Positions 1-10,707 of a stretch of 64,000 bases of DNA are shown piece by piece. The DNA is taken from NCBI GenBank assembly GCA_014843695.1, contig CM026393.1, forward strand, positions 12,159,061 through 12,223,060, in the 5' to 3' direction. A program made the position numbers and the translations under genes. Under the pieces are notes generated by a model that was not told the origin of the DNA, ran no database searches, and saw nothing but the letters and a program-made list of their open reading frames with translations. How positions within the stretch are numbered: position 1 is the stretch's first letter; every line of letters begins with the position of its first letter. The DNA comes from Archivesica marissinica (lineage: Eukaryota; Mollusca; Bivalvia; Venerida; Vesicomyidae).

Positions 1-170
1 TCGTCACGAGAAACGGTGTGTCTTCCAGTTTACGCTGTTCCAAGGATGATCTATTTACCTGTTCAGGCGCACGGTAAGTTGCAAAGCTGGACTAACACAT
101 TTTAAATGTACCGTGCTATATTTTCCGTTGTGTTATTGAAAAGAATCATTAATGAATCGCGGGGAAATAT

Positions 171-268
171 TTTCCATCGGGGTATGAACCACATTGGGCG
201 TGCTTAAAGCTAGCTTGGATGCCTTCGGCCTCCACACACGCCCAATGTAGTTCATACCCTAATGGAAA
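171..268. repeat. long inverted repeat (foldback/MITE-like hairpin)
   Basis: Arms at about 171-205 and 234-268 pair over roughly 30 bp with few mismatches (left arm contains tatgaaccacattgggcgtg). The apex carries a second small hairpin, ggatgcc-ttc-ggcctcc. It has the same design as the hairpin at 1438-1508, although the arm sequences differ. Probably a non-autonomous foldback DNA element; no transposase is visible. Confidence 0.7.
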
Positions 269-274
269 CTAGTA

Positions 275-567
275 TGTGTGTGTGTTTAACGTTTATTTAT
301 CGTCGCTACCGGTTGCCCATATGAGCGACGCCTCCTGAAGAGATTAGTCATTTTAGATGTTGGAGGATAGTGCAATGATACAGATAGAGACCCATTCCCG
401 AGTCTCCTCTGGTACTTTTACGTGCACGGTGTAAGCACCGACACGAGACCTCGGTTTAACGTCCCATCTGAAAGACCGTTAATTTGATTAGGGTCAGACG
501 GGGGATCGAACCTGCGATCCTTGGATTACCAGTCCAGCGTGCTACCACTTGACTACATATCCGTCTG
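275..567 (-). mobile_element. SINE-A, full length
   Basis: On the minus strand it reads from a tRNA-like head (box B ggttcgatcccccgtctgac) through the body (gggacgttaaaccgaggtct) to the tail gcgacgataaataaacgt followed by a CA run. The tRNA-like anticodon loop reads CTGGTAA, a Thr-GGT-like arrangement, but the copy is part of a repeat family and is not a tRNA gene. About 15 further copies lie in the window. Confidence 0.85.
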
Positions 568-663
568 TGGAAGCTATTAACTCGCTATTCATTCCTAAAA
601 TAGTGTACACTTATGTAAGTAATACGGAAATTGTAGAACATGTTACTGAGAATAAGCCACTTT

Positions 664-755
664 CCACCATCTAAAATGAATAATCTGTTTACGAAGCGTC
701 GCTCATATGGGCAACCGGTAGCGACGATAAATAAACGTAAAACCCACACACACAC
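664..755 (+). mobile_element. SINE-A, 3' fragment
   Basis: Only the terminal third is present, from ctaaaatgaataatctg to the cacacaca tail. The head and body are missing, as expected of 5' truncation during target-primed reverse transcription. Confidence 0.75.
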
Positions 756-1102
756 TTTCCACCAATGTACGTGTGAGATCACAGTAGCAATACAAGATTC
801 AGTACAACGGAATCAGCATATTTACAAAAATAGCTAATTACTAACAACATACATGTTGATTATTTGAGGTCATATAGCAAAGCAGACATGGTTTATATAA
901 TAGTGTTATCGGACTGTGCCAGATGTGACGCGGACAAGAACAGACTCAGACTAAACAGAGCAGATAGAGGCAGATAATAATAACACGTAATGCACAAAAC
1001 AATCTTTAATCATTCTCGGAATCATGGTGTGTGTTTGATATAATTATATATTTCAACAACTAGCATTTCGTTTTCTTTCGTATTCAATCATACGTCAATT
1101 TG
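756..1102. other. anonymous AT-rich interval
   Basis: No coding signal, repeat array or recognisable element was seen. Confidence 0.5.
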
Positions 1103-1362
1103 GCTGCCCGATTAGCGCAGTGGTTAGCGCGCTCGCTTCTCACCAATGGAACCCGGGTTCGATCCTCGGACCTGGAAGTATGTGAGATGGTATGGTGGTC
1201 GCCAGATCGAACAAGTGGGTTTTCTCCGGGTACGCCGATCCCCCCCCCCCCACACACGAATGACCACATTTACGTTTTCATCTTTTCATCCGCGCCAACG
1301 AGAATGATTAATATAAGTTGTTAAAACTTGCTTCGCAATTGTTGTAACATAAATAAAGCTTA
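1103..1362 (+). mobile_element. SINE-C, full length
   Basis: The tRNA-like head contains gattagcgcagtggttagcg (box A) and acccgggttcgatcctcgg (box B). The body contains ggtcgccagatcg, and the 3' tail runs gattaatataagttgt ... acttgcttcgcaattg to an AAATAAA-like end. A poly-C slip occurs at 1241-1250. The tail is shared with SINE-B. Confidence 0.8.
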
Positions 1363-1390
1363 AAAAAGTCACAGAATAATAAAATTAGGA

Positions 1391-1530
1391 AATAATATTT
1401 GTCTTACCGTGGTATATCGGCGAATAAACCACGGTTAGGAGTTCTGATGCGTAGGAATTAACCACACAGGCCGTAGGCCTAAGTGGTGAATTCCTACGCA
1501 TCAGAACGACACATATTATTTCCATTCTAA
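1391..1530. repeat. palindromic MITE-like hairpin
   Basis: Near-perfect arms at about 1440-1464 and 1483-1507 (gttctgatgcgtaggaatt and its complement) enclose a short loop with a second hairpin, aggccgtaggcct. The flanks aataatatt/aatattatt-like at 1391 and ~1515 may be the outer ends. Non-coding foldback element. Confidence 0.65.
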
Positions 1531-2044
1531 CATGACCCAATATAATGCTACGAACGAAGAAATGTGCGTGTTACTTTCTCTCCTTTCCGTGATTTGGCTG
1601 ACGGCTTTACAAATTATCTCCATGAAATAAAGATTTTCTAAAAATCTAATGCTAATTTTCAGTATTAGCCAGAATTTATTAATATTTTTATTCAAACAAT
1701 AATAAATGTATGTATTAATAGTTCACGTTGGCAGAATAATGTACAATCATGAACAATATTAATAATATGTTAAAACACATTCAGTTTAAAAGTTGACTAA
1801 ACGATATTTCCCGTAAACATGTAGATTGCAGTTGCGTGACTTTTCTGGACATTAACGTGGCCAACTGTAGTGGGTGGGGAAATGGAACTCTCTTGGCCTG
1901 GCAATGCCAACTCCGCCGATTCGCTGCTAATGTTGGAATCAGCAGAGGGTCAGGTGTTTAGCTTGACGAGAGGTAGCATGATTAAGTGCCCGACTGACCT
2001 GTTCTCGTTCGTCATCAGATTTTACTATTTGCACACGACGATAT
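1531..2044. other. anonymous AT-rich interval
   Basis: Nothing recognisable. An 85-codon open frame at 1870-2127 has no similarity I recognise and is low-complexity at its 3' end. Confidence 0.45.
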
Positions 2045-2440
2045 TTTACTATGATGCTTGTTTACGTCACTTGATTTTCATTGTTAAATTTTTTTTATAC
2101 GACGGAGGAAAAATTCAACAGTCATAACATAGAAGTGTTCTAGCCGTGGTATATTGTATATTTTACAAACGTAGATCTGTTCTTTGTTCATTAGAACAAA
2201 ATATCAAGTCATGTTATAATGTTAGTTCGCAATCGGTGGACATTTTGAGCTTTTCTAAAAAGCTAACTTTTCTCTGATATACTGACATAAGTAACATAAT
2301 TTTTATTAGTACACACTAAATAATTGCAAATTTTTTTTTATTTTACTTTTGTCACAAAAAATTATTGGCCGATAATAGGTATGTTTGACGTCACGCGCTA
2401 AACAATGTTTTATGGCATATTTAAACACAGTTAATCCTAC
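2045..2440 (+). repeat. dispersed repeat I (limits uncertain)
   Basis: Segments recur elsewhere in the window. 2045-2215 resembles 50965-51130 (shared aattcaacag, tctagccgtg, ttctttgttcat, gaacaaaat). 2385-2440 resembles 52857-52910 (shared tttgacgtcac and gctaaacaatgtttt). This suggests one older transposable element now broken into pieces. Coding content is not visible. Confidence 0.5.
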
Positions 2441-3452
2441 CTTTACGCTATACTATACAGAAAATATGCCGAAGCATGTTAGAATAGAAATTATGTTGGC
2501 TTAGACTGGTCTACATTGTCACCCAACTTGGTACAGCTATGCTCAGGTTACGAGCATATATCGATCAGATAGGTTAACACAGTGGTGTTATTGTCTACGC
2601 TAAGGACAAACTGTACACAAACGCAAAGCAGGTCTGGACATATATTACCGTGAATGCATTTAATTGGAAATCACGTCCTGTAATAATAAGAACCTCTTCT
2701 GTGGTGTCTTCTATCGCCCACCGAACTCCATCTACACCAGTCTCATTGAAGATCATGTAGGACTATAGCTGGCGATACAAACATCGCTGATGTACTAACT
2801 ACTGGTAATGTCTAACTATGTACAGTGCTCTGACCACGTTCGCTAAACGGAAGAGTACTTCTATAGCTCACCAGTACAATCTTCAACAGTTACTAGACGA
2901 ACCAACACATTTCTCCCTCCCTACCTACCTCTCTCTCTCTTTCTCTCTCGCAACATTTATTTTAGAATTAAATATATTTGTTCTCAATGTTAAGTTTCTG
3001 AAGTAGAATTTGTACTCAGAAGACATTTGTTTATTTAGAATATGTCAAATGTGTATGGAATCTGACACTAAGTTGTCATTTTACTCGCCTTAGGAAGTTC
3101 GCTGCGATCCCATTTACATTGTGCAGCGTTAAATTGGCAACGCTACAAACGGCGAGCCCACCATGTTGAGTTAGAGGCCGTGAGCTAATGATGTTGTCCG
3201 AGGTTCCGAGCTCATACATGCAATAGAGCATCGATAGAGTTACCTTCATTCTGCAACTTTAAGGAGCGCACACCTGATATTAGCCTGGGACATGTGTTGA
3301 TTTATTTTGCTTTGTCCGTCGTATAAATATATTTTTAACACGAAGGTGTATTGCGTTTCAAATAATATCAATGTTGTAAAGAAGTAAATAAGTTAAAAAT
3401 CGACAGACTGGAACACATGCTAACCTAATATACTTCCGCCTCCTGATCACAA
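2441..3452. other. anonymous interval with a short CT-rich run
   Basis: A pyrimidine run lies at about 2931-2950. No gene or other repeat was recognised. Confidence 0.45.
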
Positions 3453-3461
3453 AATAGTACA

Positions 3462-3760
3462 CATACGGATCTGTAGTCCAGTGGTAACACGCTGGACTGG
3501 TAATCCAGAGATCGCAGGTTCGATTCCCCGTCTGACCCTAATAAATTTAACAGTCTTTCAGATGGGACGTTAAACCGAGGTCTCGTGTCGGTGCTTTACA
3601 CCGTGCACGTAAATAAACCAGAGGAGACTCTGGAAGAATGGGTCTCTGTCTGTAGCATTGTACAATCCTCCAAAAATCTAAAATGACTAATCTCTTCAGG
3701 AGGCGTCGCTCATATGGGCAACCGGTAGCGACGATAAATAAACGTAAAACACACACACAC
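3462..3760 (+). mobile_element. SINE-A, full length with TSD
   Basis: Complete head, body and CA-rich tail. A perfect 9-bp target-site duplication, aatagtaca, lies at 3453-3461 and 3761-3769 and sets the boundaries. Confidence 0.9.
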
Positions 3761-3902
3761 AATAGTACAAGCTCAAACCTTCAAAGCATGCATTACACTT
3801 ACCTGAGATAATGTTACTGTCAACTCTGGAAATATCGGGAAAACAGATCACATTCCGGGAGTGCGGCTTTGGTAAAAACATGATACAACATGTTTAGCTT
3901 AG

Positions 3903-4122
3903 CTTAGTTTATAAACGTTTATTTATCGAGAATGTAAAACTAGTCCTTACTACATTATATTAATCGCTCTGGAGACCTCATTCCCGATGGAATCCGTTGC
4001 TATAAGCGAGGGAGAAGCACTAATGTGAATTAAAGGTCCAGCCAAAGGATCGGGTGGGAGTCGAACTCATAACCGTTAGGTTCCAAGGCAGACACCTCAT
4101 CCATTACACCACGTAGTCTGCA
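3903..4122 (-). mobile_element. diverged tRNA-derived SINE, related to SINE-B
   Basis: The body keeps gagacctcattcccgatgg and the T-arm-like gagtcgaactcat. The head reads as a tRNA relative, with a box A-like end near 4110. It is far more diverged than the other SINE-B copies, so it is an old copy or a sister family. Confidence 0.6.
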
Positions 4123-5263
4123 CGAAACAGGAATGGTAAGCTGGGGAATTTGACCACGGCTTTTATGTTTGTCACCGTGTTTTCATGTTTATACAGATAC
4201 AATCGATGACGTCAAGACATATGAAGAGCATTTTACTATTGGCTACAGTACTACTAATATGCATTGAGCACTAGAATGCACAGAACGCATGCACTTACGG
4301 AACAGTTCTTACGTTACATAAATAACTATTATTGTTTATTCATTTTTGAAATAATTACAAAATAGCATTTATGATGTGGGTATTGAATATTTACGACTTG
4401 ATATGATGAGACAAATGACAATATTATCCTGATAATTAGTAGGCTATTCTGACATGATATTGCTGTGATTGAATGTTTGATATTATTACCGTAATATCAG
4501 TTATTCACTCTCCTGATGGTGACCTGTGGCGCCCTCAAATTAGGACACATAAAAACTGATTTCTAGTTTGCTTGTACTAAATAACTAATCGATATGATAT
4601 AATTGTGTGCTCTTTATCAGGAAATTGCGTCGAAGAAGCCGACTCGTATTCCGTCTTCTGTCTCCTTTAAGGTTTCCATTGCTATAATCTCTTCTGGATT
4701 TACAATTAAATGCAGCTCTAATTGTCTGCTTTTAGACAGCAGTTTACTTTGACGCCATATTGAAAATGAACAATTACGGTAAATCGACATCGTCTGTGCT
4801 TAATCCTTCCAACCGTCAGCTATGACGTTCCGTTTGTGTTGTCAGACGTCGTTGCTTTACGTATGCGTTACGTTATGTTAATATATCTGGTTTGCTTGAC
4901 ATGATGTAAAGGCAGTTGTGTTTTGATCTTAACTGTAAATATTTAGATATAGTAACATTTCATGGCTGTAAATATACCTGTTCTGGTTCGAATCCGGGCG
5001 TACACGTGAAACAGGATGTTCTGGTGTACATTATTGAGTTAGATGTTGGAGGTCTGGGTTGTCTGCCATGTTAAAACACTGTCCTACCTTTGTAATAAAA
5101 CACTGTACTACCTTTGTACTTACAGTCCATTAATATTGGACTTGTGTCAAAAGGCCAGAGTATTATGTTAAATACTACGCGTACATGTACGAAATTAACA
5201 ATTTTAATTAGTAGGATCTTATTATATAAGTGTGTGTTTTAATTAAGATGTAAACCTCAAACG
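4123..5263. other. anonymous interval
   Basis: Mostly unique AT-rich sequence. A lone box B-like motif (ggttcgaatccgg, about 4986-4998) may be a SINE scrap. No open frame of note. Confidence 0.4.
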
Positions 5264-5343
5264 GATCCAATATGTAAAATATTGGTATTGTCATCGTCGC
5301 TACGTGCCTCACTCATACATTCGAATATTTTACATATTGGATC
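5264..5343. repeat. perfect 20-bp inverted repeat
   Basis: gatccaatatgtaaaatatt at 5264-5283 is repeated inverted at 5324-5343 with no mismatch, around a 40-bp loop. Likely a foldback element or recent hairpin. Confidence 0.75.
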
Positions 5344-5562
5344 ATTTTCGGCTTATATCCTATTCTACTACGGGATGAGCGTTTGTGTTTATCTGATCAG
5401 TTTAAACATTTTACATGTATACATATCAAAATTTGCTTTTTACAAACTATTTTAAACGTCCATACAGTTGCAAACAACATGAATTTGTAACTTCTTATAA
5501 ATGTTGTGATAAAAGACAAGGAATGTAATATAACATATACAATAGATACATTTAAAGGCTTT

Positions 5563-5735
5563 TGCAAACAACATAGATCCAGATCAGCCGCAGCGTGACG
5601 CTGCGTGCTGATCAGGATCTATGTTGTTTGCTACATAGCCAAGTGTCAAGATCATCTGCAAACAGTATAGAGCCTGATCAGACGGCACGTTCCGTGGCGG
5701 CTGATCTGGCTCTATGTTCATTGCAAACACGGTTT
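5563..5735. repeat. double-hairpin element, copy 1
   Basis: Two adjacent foldbacks. The first pairs gcaaacaacatagatcc (5567-5583) with its complement near 5615-5631 around a GC-rich loop. The second pairs agagcctgatcagac-like sequence with gtctgatctggctct-like sequence at 5671-5716. The same modules recur at 7870-8010, and a single-hairpin relative lies at 33960-34030. Confidence 0.7.
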
Positions 5736-5834
5736 AAACGGTATCCAGAATCAAATGGCTTAAGCAGCCACATGTGCTAAGCAGCCAGTTTCTGGGATTC
5801 CATTGGCAGACTGTTTAAGACAGGTTTGACTGTA
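5736..5834 (-). mobile_element. TA-flanked MITE-2, 3' half
   Basis: Ends in ggtttgactg followed by TA (5833-5834) and contains the aagcagccac motif. It matches the family seen complete at 6445-6620 and 59846-59986. Confidence 0.6.
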
Positions 5835-5978
5835 ATGCAGAATAATAAACAAACAATTTGTAATACGCTCATGCATATCCACACTTTAATTGTATTATTA
5901 TGTAAAATTATTTTTATTTATTTGCAATCATTGTATGTTGATGGAATGAATGTGTATATAACAAATATAGCTTGTAGT

Positions 5979-6213
5979 TGGTTCGATACCCCGTCTGACC
6001 CTAATAAAATTAAATGTCTTTCAGATGGGACGTTAAACCGAGGTCTCCTGTCGGTGCTTTACACCATGCACGTATCAGAACCATATGAGACTCTGGAGAA
6101 TGGGTCTCTGTCTGTATCATGCATTATCCTCCAACATCTAAAATGACTAATCTCGTCAGGAGGCGTCGCTCATATTGGCAACCGAACGACGATTAATAAA
6201 CGTAAAACACACA
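5979..6213 (+). mobile_element. SINE-A, head truncated
   Basis: Starts at box B (ttggttcgataccccgtctg) and runs to the acacaca tail. Small internal deletions occur near the tail. Confidence 0.8.
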
Positions 6214-6444
6214 ATTGGATCGTTCATTGTTTTAATGTTATTGACATATTTCGACGAAAAAAGATTGATGGATGCACTATTGCCCAATACATTTGACCTG
6301 AAATGGATTCTACTATAAGCTATTGTCCAGGAAGATATACTGTTTTCCGATTATGCCATAAAGTGATGTAAAAATAATTCAGGAAGGCGATAGTACGATG
6401 TGTGATTGAATGGCTAAAGCGACTCTATTTTGGAAATAGCAATA

Positions 6445-6620
6445 CAGTCAAACCTGTGTTAGTGGTCACCTCGAATAAGCAACACAACTGTATTAAGCAG
6501 CCAGTTTCAAGATTCCCAATCTGTTCGTTTTATTATGCATGTGACCTCTATTAAGCATCCACCTGTGCTAAGCAGCCACCTGTGATTCCCTTGGCTTACT
6601 ACTTAGGACAGGATTGATTG
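6445..6620. mobile_element. TA-flanked MITE-2 (mariner/pogo-like ends), complete
   Basis: Imperfect terminal inverted repeats start cagtcaaacctgtgtta and end aggacaggattgattg, with TA on both sides (6443-6444 and 6621-6622). Internal aagcagccac motifs recur. No transposase. TA duplication and CAGT ends are typical of Tc1/mariner/pogo elements. Confidence 0.75.
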
Positions 6621-6622
6621 TA

Positions 6623-7177
6623 AACGCATTTCTACGCAATTTAATTTCCTATTAGATTGTAATATTATTTCTCAAATAGTTGGCACAGCAGCTGAGTATT
6701 TCAACTAATAAACAAACGTCGTAATTTGTTGAAGTGACAACTTGATATAAACAAGTTATAAAACAGCGTGTGTATCATGAACACATAAGTATGTACTATC
6801 AACGATTATACGGATTGTTCCTACACATTTACAATTCTAGTTCCCCCCTTTGCATCATCTGTACACGATTAATGTTCAGACTAATCTGAATAAACTCACA
6901 TCTAAACTGTATCATATGATTACATCCATTGTTTAGTGGGATAAAGCCTGAGAACAGGCGTCGATATATTTTGCCTGGTCAGTCAAATAAATATATTTTA
7001 ACACCGAGACTATTAATTGGGCCGTATTGAGTTTCTGATCATATCAATTTTGCCAGAAGTATTTTTTTGTCATTTTGGCCAGAAGTGAAAAAGTGAAAAA
7101 TCGACAGACTGGAACCCAGGCTCAGTTGGATAGAGAAATAAGCACATTTCCGTTGTTAACCGTTTTGGAAATTCCTA
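6623..7177. other. anonymous AT-rich interval
   Basis: No coding or repeat structure recognised. Confidence 0.45.
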
Positions 7178-7340
7178 CTGTCACCTTTGCGATATTGTAG
7201 ATCGAATGAACATCGTTTATTGAGGTAAAATTAAGTCTTAGAATTACTTCGGAATACTGTGTATTAACAACGCTATTAATACGTGAATACATACATGTGT
7301 ATGCATTTTGCTATGTAATGTCGGGTTAAAGCGACACTAC
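7178..7340 (+). repeat. dispersed repeat II, copy 1
   Basis: Shares blocks with 7684-7838: tcacctttg, ctgtgtatta, cgctattaatacgtgaa, acatac, and a terminal gttaaagcgac or its complement. The ends suggest a TTAA-type MITE. A more diverged inverted relative lies at about 31103-31275. Confidence 0.6.
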
Positions 7341-7683
7341 ATTGTAAAACAGAGACAAATTAATAGAATATAAGTTTATATTACAGTGTAGAATTTGTTG
7401 CCGAATACTCGCTACAGCAACGACATAAGTCAACTATAACCAAACGAAGTTTGTTGACAGAACAAATGAATATAAATAGGGTCAAATTACATACACGTGT
7501 CATGTTTCCCAAATAATAACGGTCATGGTATCGATTTATCGTTATATCTCACATATGTGCCTATGTATATAACATTTTATTTTTAGACTAATCTGATTTA
7601 AATTATTTCTAAATGCCAGTACCACGCGCTTAGCAAAGAATTCAATAATAAACAAAGGAGAGTGGTTGGCCGTTATATGAAAT
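7341..7683. other. anonymous interval
   Basis: AT-rich spacer between two copies of dispersed repeat II; nothing else seen. Confidence 0.4.
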
Positions 7684-7838
7684 CCGACGTTCACCTTTGA
7701 GAGTTTGTAGACTGCAAAACACTGTTTATTGATTGACAGTTGTTGTTCAAATTAATTAAGAAGACTGTGTATTAGCAATGCTATTAATACGTGAACACAT
7801 ACCTTTGTTTTCCATTTTCCAATGCAATGTCGCTTTAA
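7684..7838 (+). repeat. dispersed repeat II, copy 2
   Basis: Parallel to 7178-7340, with the same ctgtgtatta and gctattaatacgtgaa blocks. Its 3' edge abuts the TTAA of the next MITE exactly. Confidence 0.6.
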
Positions 7839-8068
7839 CTCTTTCAGCGCCGATTAAATTCAGAGCATGTGCAAACAACATAGATCCAGATCAGCCGCGT
7901 CTGACCAGGATCTATGTTGTTTACTAATCGGACAGGTGCTTCAGCTTCACTGTCTGAAGAGCAATCAGCATATAGCCTGATCAGACGGCATGTTCTGTTC
8001 TGTCCGATCGGGTTCTCTACTTTTTTTACAAAGTCGCTTTTATGCGACATTGGCGGTGAAAGAGTTAA
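7835..8068. mobile_element. TTAA-flanked MITE, copy 1 (piggyBac-like ends)
   Basis: TTAA at 7835-7838 and 8065-8068 flank terminal inverted repeats ctctttcagcgcc and ggcggtgaaagag (one mismatch). The inside holds the double-hairpin modules also seen at 5563-5735. No transposase is encoded. TTAA target choice is the hallmark of piggyBac elements; the family assignment is inference. Confidence 0.75.
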
Positions 8069-8362
8069 GGAACCTGTTCCCTGTTGTCTTGTTTAAGATA
8101 TTCACAGACTGACGAGGCCACATTTGAATTTGAGCAGGTGATGTGCCTAAGCAGCCGATACGTATTGATGGAGCAACCAGCGATATCCCGGCAATGAATA
8201 CCCGAGTACAAACCAATATGAATATTGTAACGGATATCCTGTGTAATATTCCAGAGTAATACCTAGAAACAATCGAAATGAGCCGAACTAGTACATGCAT
8301 CGTACTGATCAATATCATGTGTGTATTGTGAAATTTCTTACCCCTCCCCTACACCACACACG
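8069..8362. other. anonymous interval
   Basis: No gene or repeat recognised. Confidence 0.4.
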
Positions 8363-8710
8363 TTTTGCCTCATTGATTTGGAACAATAAACACATAGATT
8401 TGCCTCATTGATTTGGAACAATAAACACATAGTTTTTCCTCATTGATTTGGAACAATAAACACATAGTTTTGCCTCATTGATTTGGAACAATAAACACAT
8501 AGTTTTGCCTCATTGATTTGGAACAATAAACACATAGTTTTTCCTCATTGATTTGGAACAATAAACACATAGTTTTGCCTCATTGATTTGGAACAATAAA
8601 CACATAGTTTTGCCTCATTGATTTGGAACAGTAAACACATAGTTTTGCCTCATTGATTTGGAACAATAAACACATAGTTTTTCCTCATTGATTTGTAACA
8701 ATAAACACAT
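8363..8710 (+). repeat. 35-bp minisatellite, about 10 copies
   Basis: The unit contains gcctcattgatttggaacaa followed by taaacacatag. The period is exactly 35 bp (for example tgcct at 8366 and 8401). Copies are nearly identical, differing mainly by tttgcc versus tttcc-type changes in the unit start. Confidence 0.95.
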
Positions 8711-9171
8711 GTATATAGCATGTATACATTCGTGTATTAACAATATAATTCAATAACAAAGCATAATATTATTAACATTTTATGAAACAACAATTATATT
8801 GATAACGCTTAGCATATAATACCGTGTGACCAAAATACAACACCGTTAATAAAGTCACGTGATCAAGCGTACGTGTTTCCGGGTACAATCATCGGGCAAT
8901 CTATATTCAAGTGGTGTGGCTTCACGAATATATCATAACTATGATATAATTATTGTAAACTGGAGATAGCAGCCGCGCTTGTATTTTAGAAAATGTTTCA
9001 TTTTAACAGTAGTATAATATAGTTCGTGTCAGTGAACACTCTGGCCGCCCTGACAACAGACGTTCACGTTTGCTAGCTACATCCGGTTAAACACAAGGGT
9101 GTGTTAGGAGAAATTATGCGAGACTCCAAAGTTGTTTGTCCCAAATAATTATATTGGCAGTGTGATACCGA
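8711..9171. other. anonymous interval
   Basis: AT-rich; nothing recognised. Confidence 0.4.
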
Positions 9172-9353
9172 AATGACCGCATAGTCCAGTAAGCATTCCG
9201 GAAATTAGTTTGAGGCGGTGGCTATTGTTTAACATGTTCATTTTTTATGACAGTCGTTCAAACATGTATAATACGAAACATTAAATCAATAGAGTCATTC
9301 AACTGTGTAAGTAGCCATGTATAAGTATACAGTATACCTAGCAACAACTGTTT
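9172..9353 (+). repeat. 182-bp direct duplicate, left copy
   Basis: Matches 9643-9825 with roughly 4% differences, from aatgaccgcatagtccag to agcaacaactgtt. The intervening sequence is exactly one SINE-A. Confidence 0.9.
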
Positions 9354-9642
9354 ACAGACGAATCTGTAGTTCAGTGGTAACACGCTGGACTGGTAATCCA
9401 GGGATCGCAGGTTCGATCCCCCGTCTGACCCTAATAAAATTAACAGTCTTTCAGATGGGAGTTAATCCGAGGTCTCATGTCGGTGCTTTACACCGTGCAC
9501 GTAAAAGAACCAGAGGAGACTCTGGAATGGGTCTCTGTCTGTATCATTGCACTATCCTCCAAAATCTAAAATGACTAATATCTTCAGGAGGCGTAGCTCA
9601 TATGGGCAACCAGTAGCGACGATAAATAAAGGTAACACACAC
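9354..9642 (+). mobile_element. SINE-A, full length, between 182-bp direct repeats
   Basis: Complete copy whose both ends coincide with the ends of a 182-bp direct duplication. No ordinary short TSD is needed to explain its edges. Confidence 0.9.
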
Positions 9643-9825
9643 AATGACCGCATAGTCCAGTAAAAATTCCGGAACTTAGTTTGAGGCGGTGGCTGATGTT
9701 TAGCATGTTCATTTTTATGACAGTCGTTCAAACATGTATAATACGAAACATTAAATCAATAGAGTCTCATTCAACTGTGTAAGTAGCCATGTGTAAGTAT
9801 ACAGTATACCTAGCAACAACTGTTA
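9643..9825 (+). repeat. 182-bp direct duplicate, right copy
   Basis: Right partner of 9172-9353, with small substitutions and a 2-bp indel (tagagtcattc versus tagagtctcattc). Confidence 0.9.
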
Positions 9826-10112
9826 TTGTTTTCAATGATACAGATTTCCTCGAATTATTTTTTTGATCTTATCAAATTTTCATTAATATTATATATAGAC
9901 AAAGAACAAAATGTTCACATTTCCAGAATCATGTTTGGTCATTCTCGGAATATCCTGGGAGAAATTTAAGTCCAATTCCTGTTAATGAAAGCACTGGTTG
10001 TATTATTGAATATCATGCTTGTACTGTGAAGTTATCTAATCAATAATTGTGTCGACCTTTGAGAAGGGCAAGCATTCTGGAGCATAGAAAGAATGAAACA
10101 TATATTATTATC
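9826..10112. other. anonymous interval
   Basis: AT-rich; nothing recognised. Confidence 0.4.
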
Positions 10113-10125
10113 ATGGGACTTATTA

Positions 10126-10363
10126 GTTTAAACTTTTATTTTTTTACAACGATTGCGAAGCAAGTTTTAACAACTTATATTAATCACTGTGAAAGCGTAT
10201 ATGTGGTCATTTGTGTGGGAGGAAACCGTAGTACTCGGAGAAAACACACGTGTATGATATGGCGACTATCGTACCATCTCACATACTTCCCTGTCCTAGG
10301 ATCGAACCCGGTTGCATTGGTGAGAAGCGAGCGCGCTAACCACTGCGCTAATCAGACTGCCTA
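10126..10363 (-). mobile_element. SINE-C with TSD, just downstream of the homeobox gene
   Basis: Full-length SINE-C on the same strand as the gene, about 350 bp past its stop codon. TSD atgggacttatta (10113-10125) and atgggacgtatta (10364-10376) differ at one base. Its tail is at the left end. Confidence 0.85.
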
Positions 10364-10376
10364 ATGGGACGTATTA

Positions 10377-10707
10377 AAGATGTGGTTCCATTTCATGTCC
10401 TTCTGTATTCACGTAAGCTTCATACTTGATAAACGTGTCGCTGTAAATGGCTCTCCAAATTCATATGCTTGCATTTAGTTTTACTCATTGTTTCAGGTCA
10501 ACGTTAGTTAAACAAATGCAACTTCGTTTTTTGAACAAATCACTGTCCCCATGTGTGCACACCCTTGTATAATATGTTGCTACATTTTATGTCATGTTGT
10601 TACCTTGTATTGTAGTCTGGCATCGAAAAATAAATTTACAATTTAATGTTGAATGTATGCTTCAATCAATAAATATATGAACTATTTTACAATAAGTACC
10701 AGTTCAC
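10377..10707 (-). other. probable 3' untranslated region and downstream DNA of the homeobox gene
   Basis: This follows the TGA stop. A variant polyadenylation hexamer ATTAAA reads on the minus strand at 10647-10642, about 60 nt after the stop. No canonical AATAAA was found on that strand in this interval. The true transcript end is unknown. Confidence 0.35.

Noticed and set aside
1870..2127. 85-codon plus-strand frame as a small gene
   Set aside because: Its second half overlaps dispersed repeat I and it has no recognisable domain.
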